5,659 nt of DNA from Nitrospira sp. (GTDB lineage: Bacteria; Nitrospirota; Nitrospiria; Nitrospirales; Nitrospiraceae), in assembly GCA_012032965.1 (NCBI GenBank), contig JAAUPT010000142.1:1-5659 (forward strand), written 5' to 3'. Below, one piece after another: positions 4,625-5,659 of this stretch. Numbering within the stretch: position 1 is the first letter of the stretch; each line of letters opens with the position of its first letter. Both the position numbers and the translations under genes were made by a program. Under the pieces are notes generated by a model, which saw nothing but the letters and a program-made list of their open reading frames with translations, was not told where the DNA came from and made no database searches.

Positions 4625-5659
4625 ATGGACCTTACCGTCTTCACATTTTCCCTCATTCTCATCTTGGCCTTTGCCAACGGCACAAATGACGTGTCGAAGG
4701 CCATCGCGACGCTGGTCGGCAGCGGTATCGCCAACTATCGGACGGCCATTGCGTGGGGAACATTCTGGACAATGGTCGGCGCGGCCGCTTCGGCCTTTGT
4801 TGCTTCTGCCATGGTCAAAACATTCAGCAGCGGCTTTATCCAGCCGGACCTCGTTATTCCCTCAGTGTTAGCCCCAGCGGTTTTGTGTGGGGCCATCCTC
4901 TGGGTGCTCCTGGCATCGAAGACCGGACTGCCGGTCTCCACGACCCATGCATTGACTGGTTCGCTGGTTGGAGGAGGTTTGCTGGCCTTTGGCGTCGATG
5001 GATTAATCTGGTCGACGGTCTCCAAGAAAATCGTGCTCCCGTTGTTAGTGAGCCCCTTTCTTTCATTCGGCCTTTCTATCTTGTTTCATCCTCTCATGGC
5101 CATGATCGCCAAACGCTGGGAGGGGCTCTGTGTCTGCATCATGCCGAACCATCGAGCGCTGTGACGATCGATGCACAGGGCTGTACCCGCACCCTGTTTC
5201 AAGCCGGAGGCAGCGGCATACCAGTAGCCGCGGTCCCATCACAATGCGACCGGGCGGGATTATCGGGCCCTACCGTCGGGCTCGACTCCCTTCACTGGTT
5301 GTCCAGCGGACTAGCATCTCTCGCGCGCGGCATGAACGATGCCCCGAAAATCGCGGCGATGCTCTTGCTCGGCAGCACATTGACAACATGGCCGAGTCCC
5401 GCCTGGCACATCATTGCGTTTGCAGGGGTGGCGATCGCGATGGGTATCGGCAGCTACTGGGGCGGACGATGCGTAACAGAGGTACTCGCTGAAAGAGTGA
5501 CGAAGATGAATCATACGGAAGGTTTGTCGGCCAATCTGACCACGTCGTCGCTGGTCCTGCTTTCAGGCACGTTGGGTCTGCCTGTTTCAACCACGCATGT
5601 CAGCAGCTCTGCGATCATCGGTATCGGTCTTCTGAGAGGGACCACGTCCGTCCACTGGG
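4625..5659 (+). CDS. PiT-family inorganic phosphate transporter, frameshifted and cut by the window edge
   Basis: Membrane carrier of the PiT family, which imports phosphate with protons or sodium and also admits arsenate. Both inverted family repeats are seen. The first has FANGTNDVSKAIATLVGSG (N21, D22) and GLPVSTTHALTGSLVGGG (101-118). The second has LARGMNDAPKIAAM (N238, D239) and LPVSTTHVSSSAIIG (319-333). Many hydrophobic helices lie between. The first frame stops at 5162-5164; the frame one base back continues open from 5161 to the window end, so one base is missing near 5160. The break lies in a hydrophilic loop between the two halves containing C169, C171, C187 and C208, which is longer than in compact PiT proteins. 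It starts 10 bases after the repaired arsS end, so it belongs to the arsenic operon. Unlike Pst, PiT carriers discriminate poorly against arsenate, which makes its place here notable; export or arsenosugar-linked roles are speculation. Confidence 0.87.

Noticed and set aside
4371..4871. Open frame of 166 codons across the arsS-pit junction
   Set aside because: It carries the true ArsS tail in neither frame nor the PiT signature; composition is serine/arginine-rich shadow sequence.
2279..5165. Programmed frameshifting as a common explanation for all five breaks
   Set aside because: Only the 2985-2990 site has a slippery heptamer; the others lack slippery motifs and clear stimulators.

Overview
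This window looks like a bacterial heavy-metal and metalloid resistance island with two operons back to back. It is moderately GC-rich, densely packed chromosomal-type sequence. The ArsM and ArsS proteins resemble what I recall from Nitrospira and related Nitrospirota, but that placement is an inference from memory. No rRNA, tRNA, CRISPR array, insertion sequence or integrase is visible.

Left half, minus strand (1-1730): a mercury operon. It reads from a MerR-type promoter/operator at 1699-1730 through merR (1205-1675), merT (808-1212 or 808-1170), merP (421-774) and a carboxymuconolactone decarboxylase/AhpD-like gene that runs off the left edge (1-314). MerR has the three Hg(II)-binding cysteines, MerT the two cysteine pairs and MerP the GMTCxxC motif. 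merR lies first in the operon, co-directional with merT, so it should be autoregulated. No mercuric reductase (merA) is inside the window. It could lie beyond the left edge.

Centre (1676-1981): an intergenic control region of about 300 bases without a gene. It holds the mer promoter on the minus strand, a run of eight G, a perfect 6-bp hairpin (1827-1844), and a plausible plus-strand promoter (TTGACG-17-TACATA) with an inverted repeat over its -10 element.

Right half, plus strand (1982-5659): an arsenic operon, arsM (As(III) SAM methyltransferase) - arsR (ArsR/SmtB repressor) - arsS (radical SAM enzyme of arsenosugar synthesis) - PiT-family phosphate transporter (runs off the right edge). 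ArsM would make methylated arsenicals, ArsS would add the 5'-deoxyadenosyl group on the way to arsenosugars, ArsR would sense arsenite, and the PiT carrier would import phosphate (and arsenate by mimicry). No ArsB/Acr3 pump or ArsC reductase is in the window, so detoxification by methylation/arsenosugar formation is the visible strategy.

The striking oddity is that three of the four plus-strand arsenic genes are broken by frameshifts while the mer genes and arsR are intact. arsM needs three one-base restorations (near 2282, 2297 and 2986), arsS one (near 4495) and pit one (near 5160). Every one is an apparent base loss, and each repair restores family-like sequence on both sides. This may be sequencing or assembly error (several sites lie in short homopolymers) or recent decay of the arsenic operon. 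The arsM C-terminal extension also contains a clear tandem duplication of a roughly 46-residue unit.
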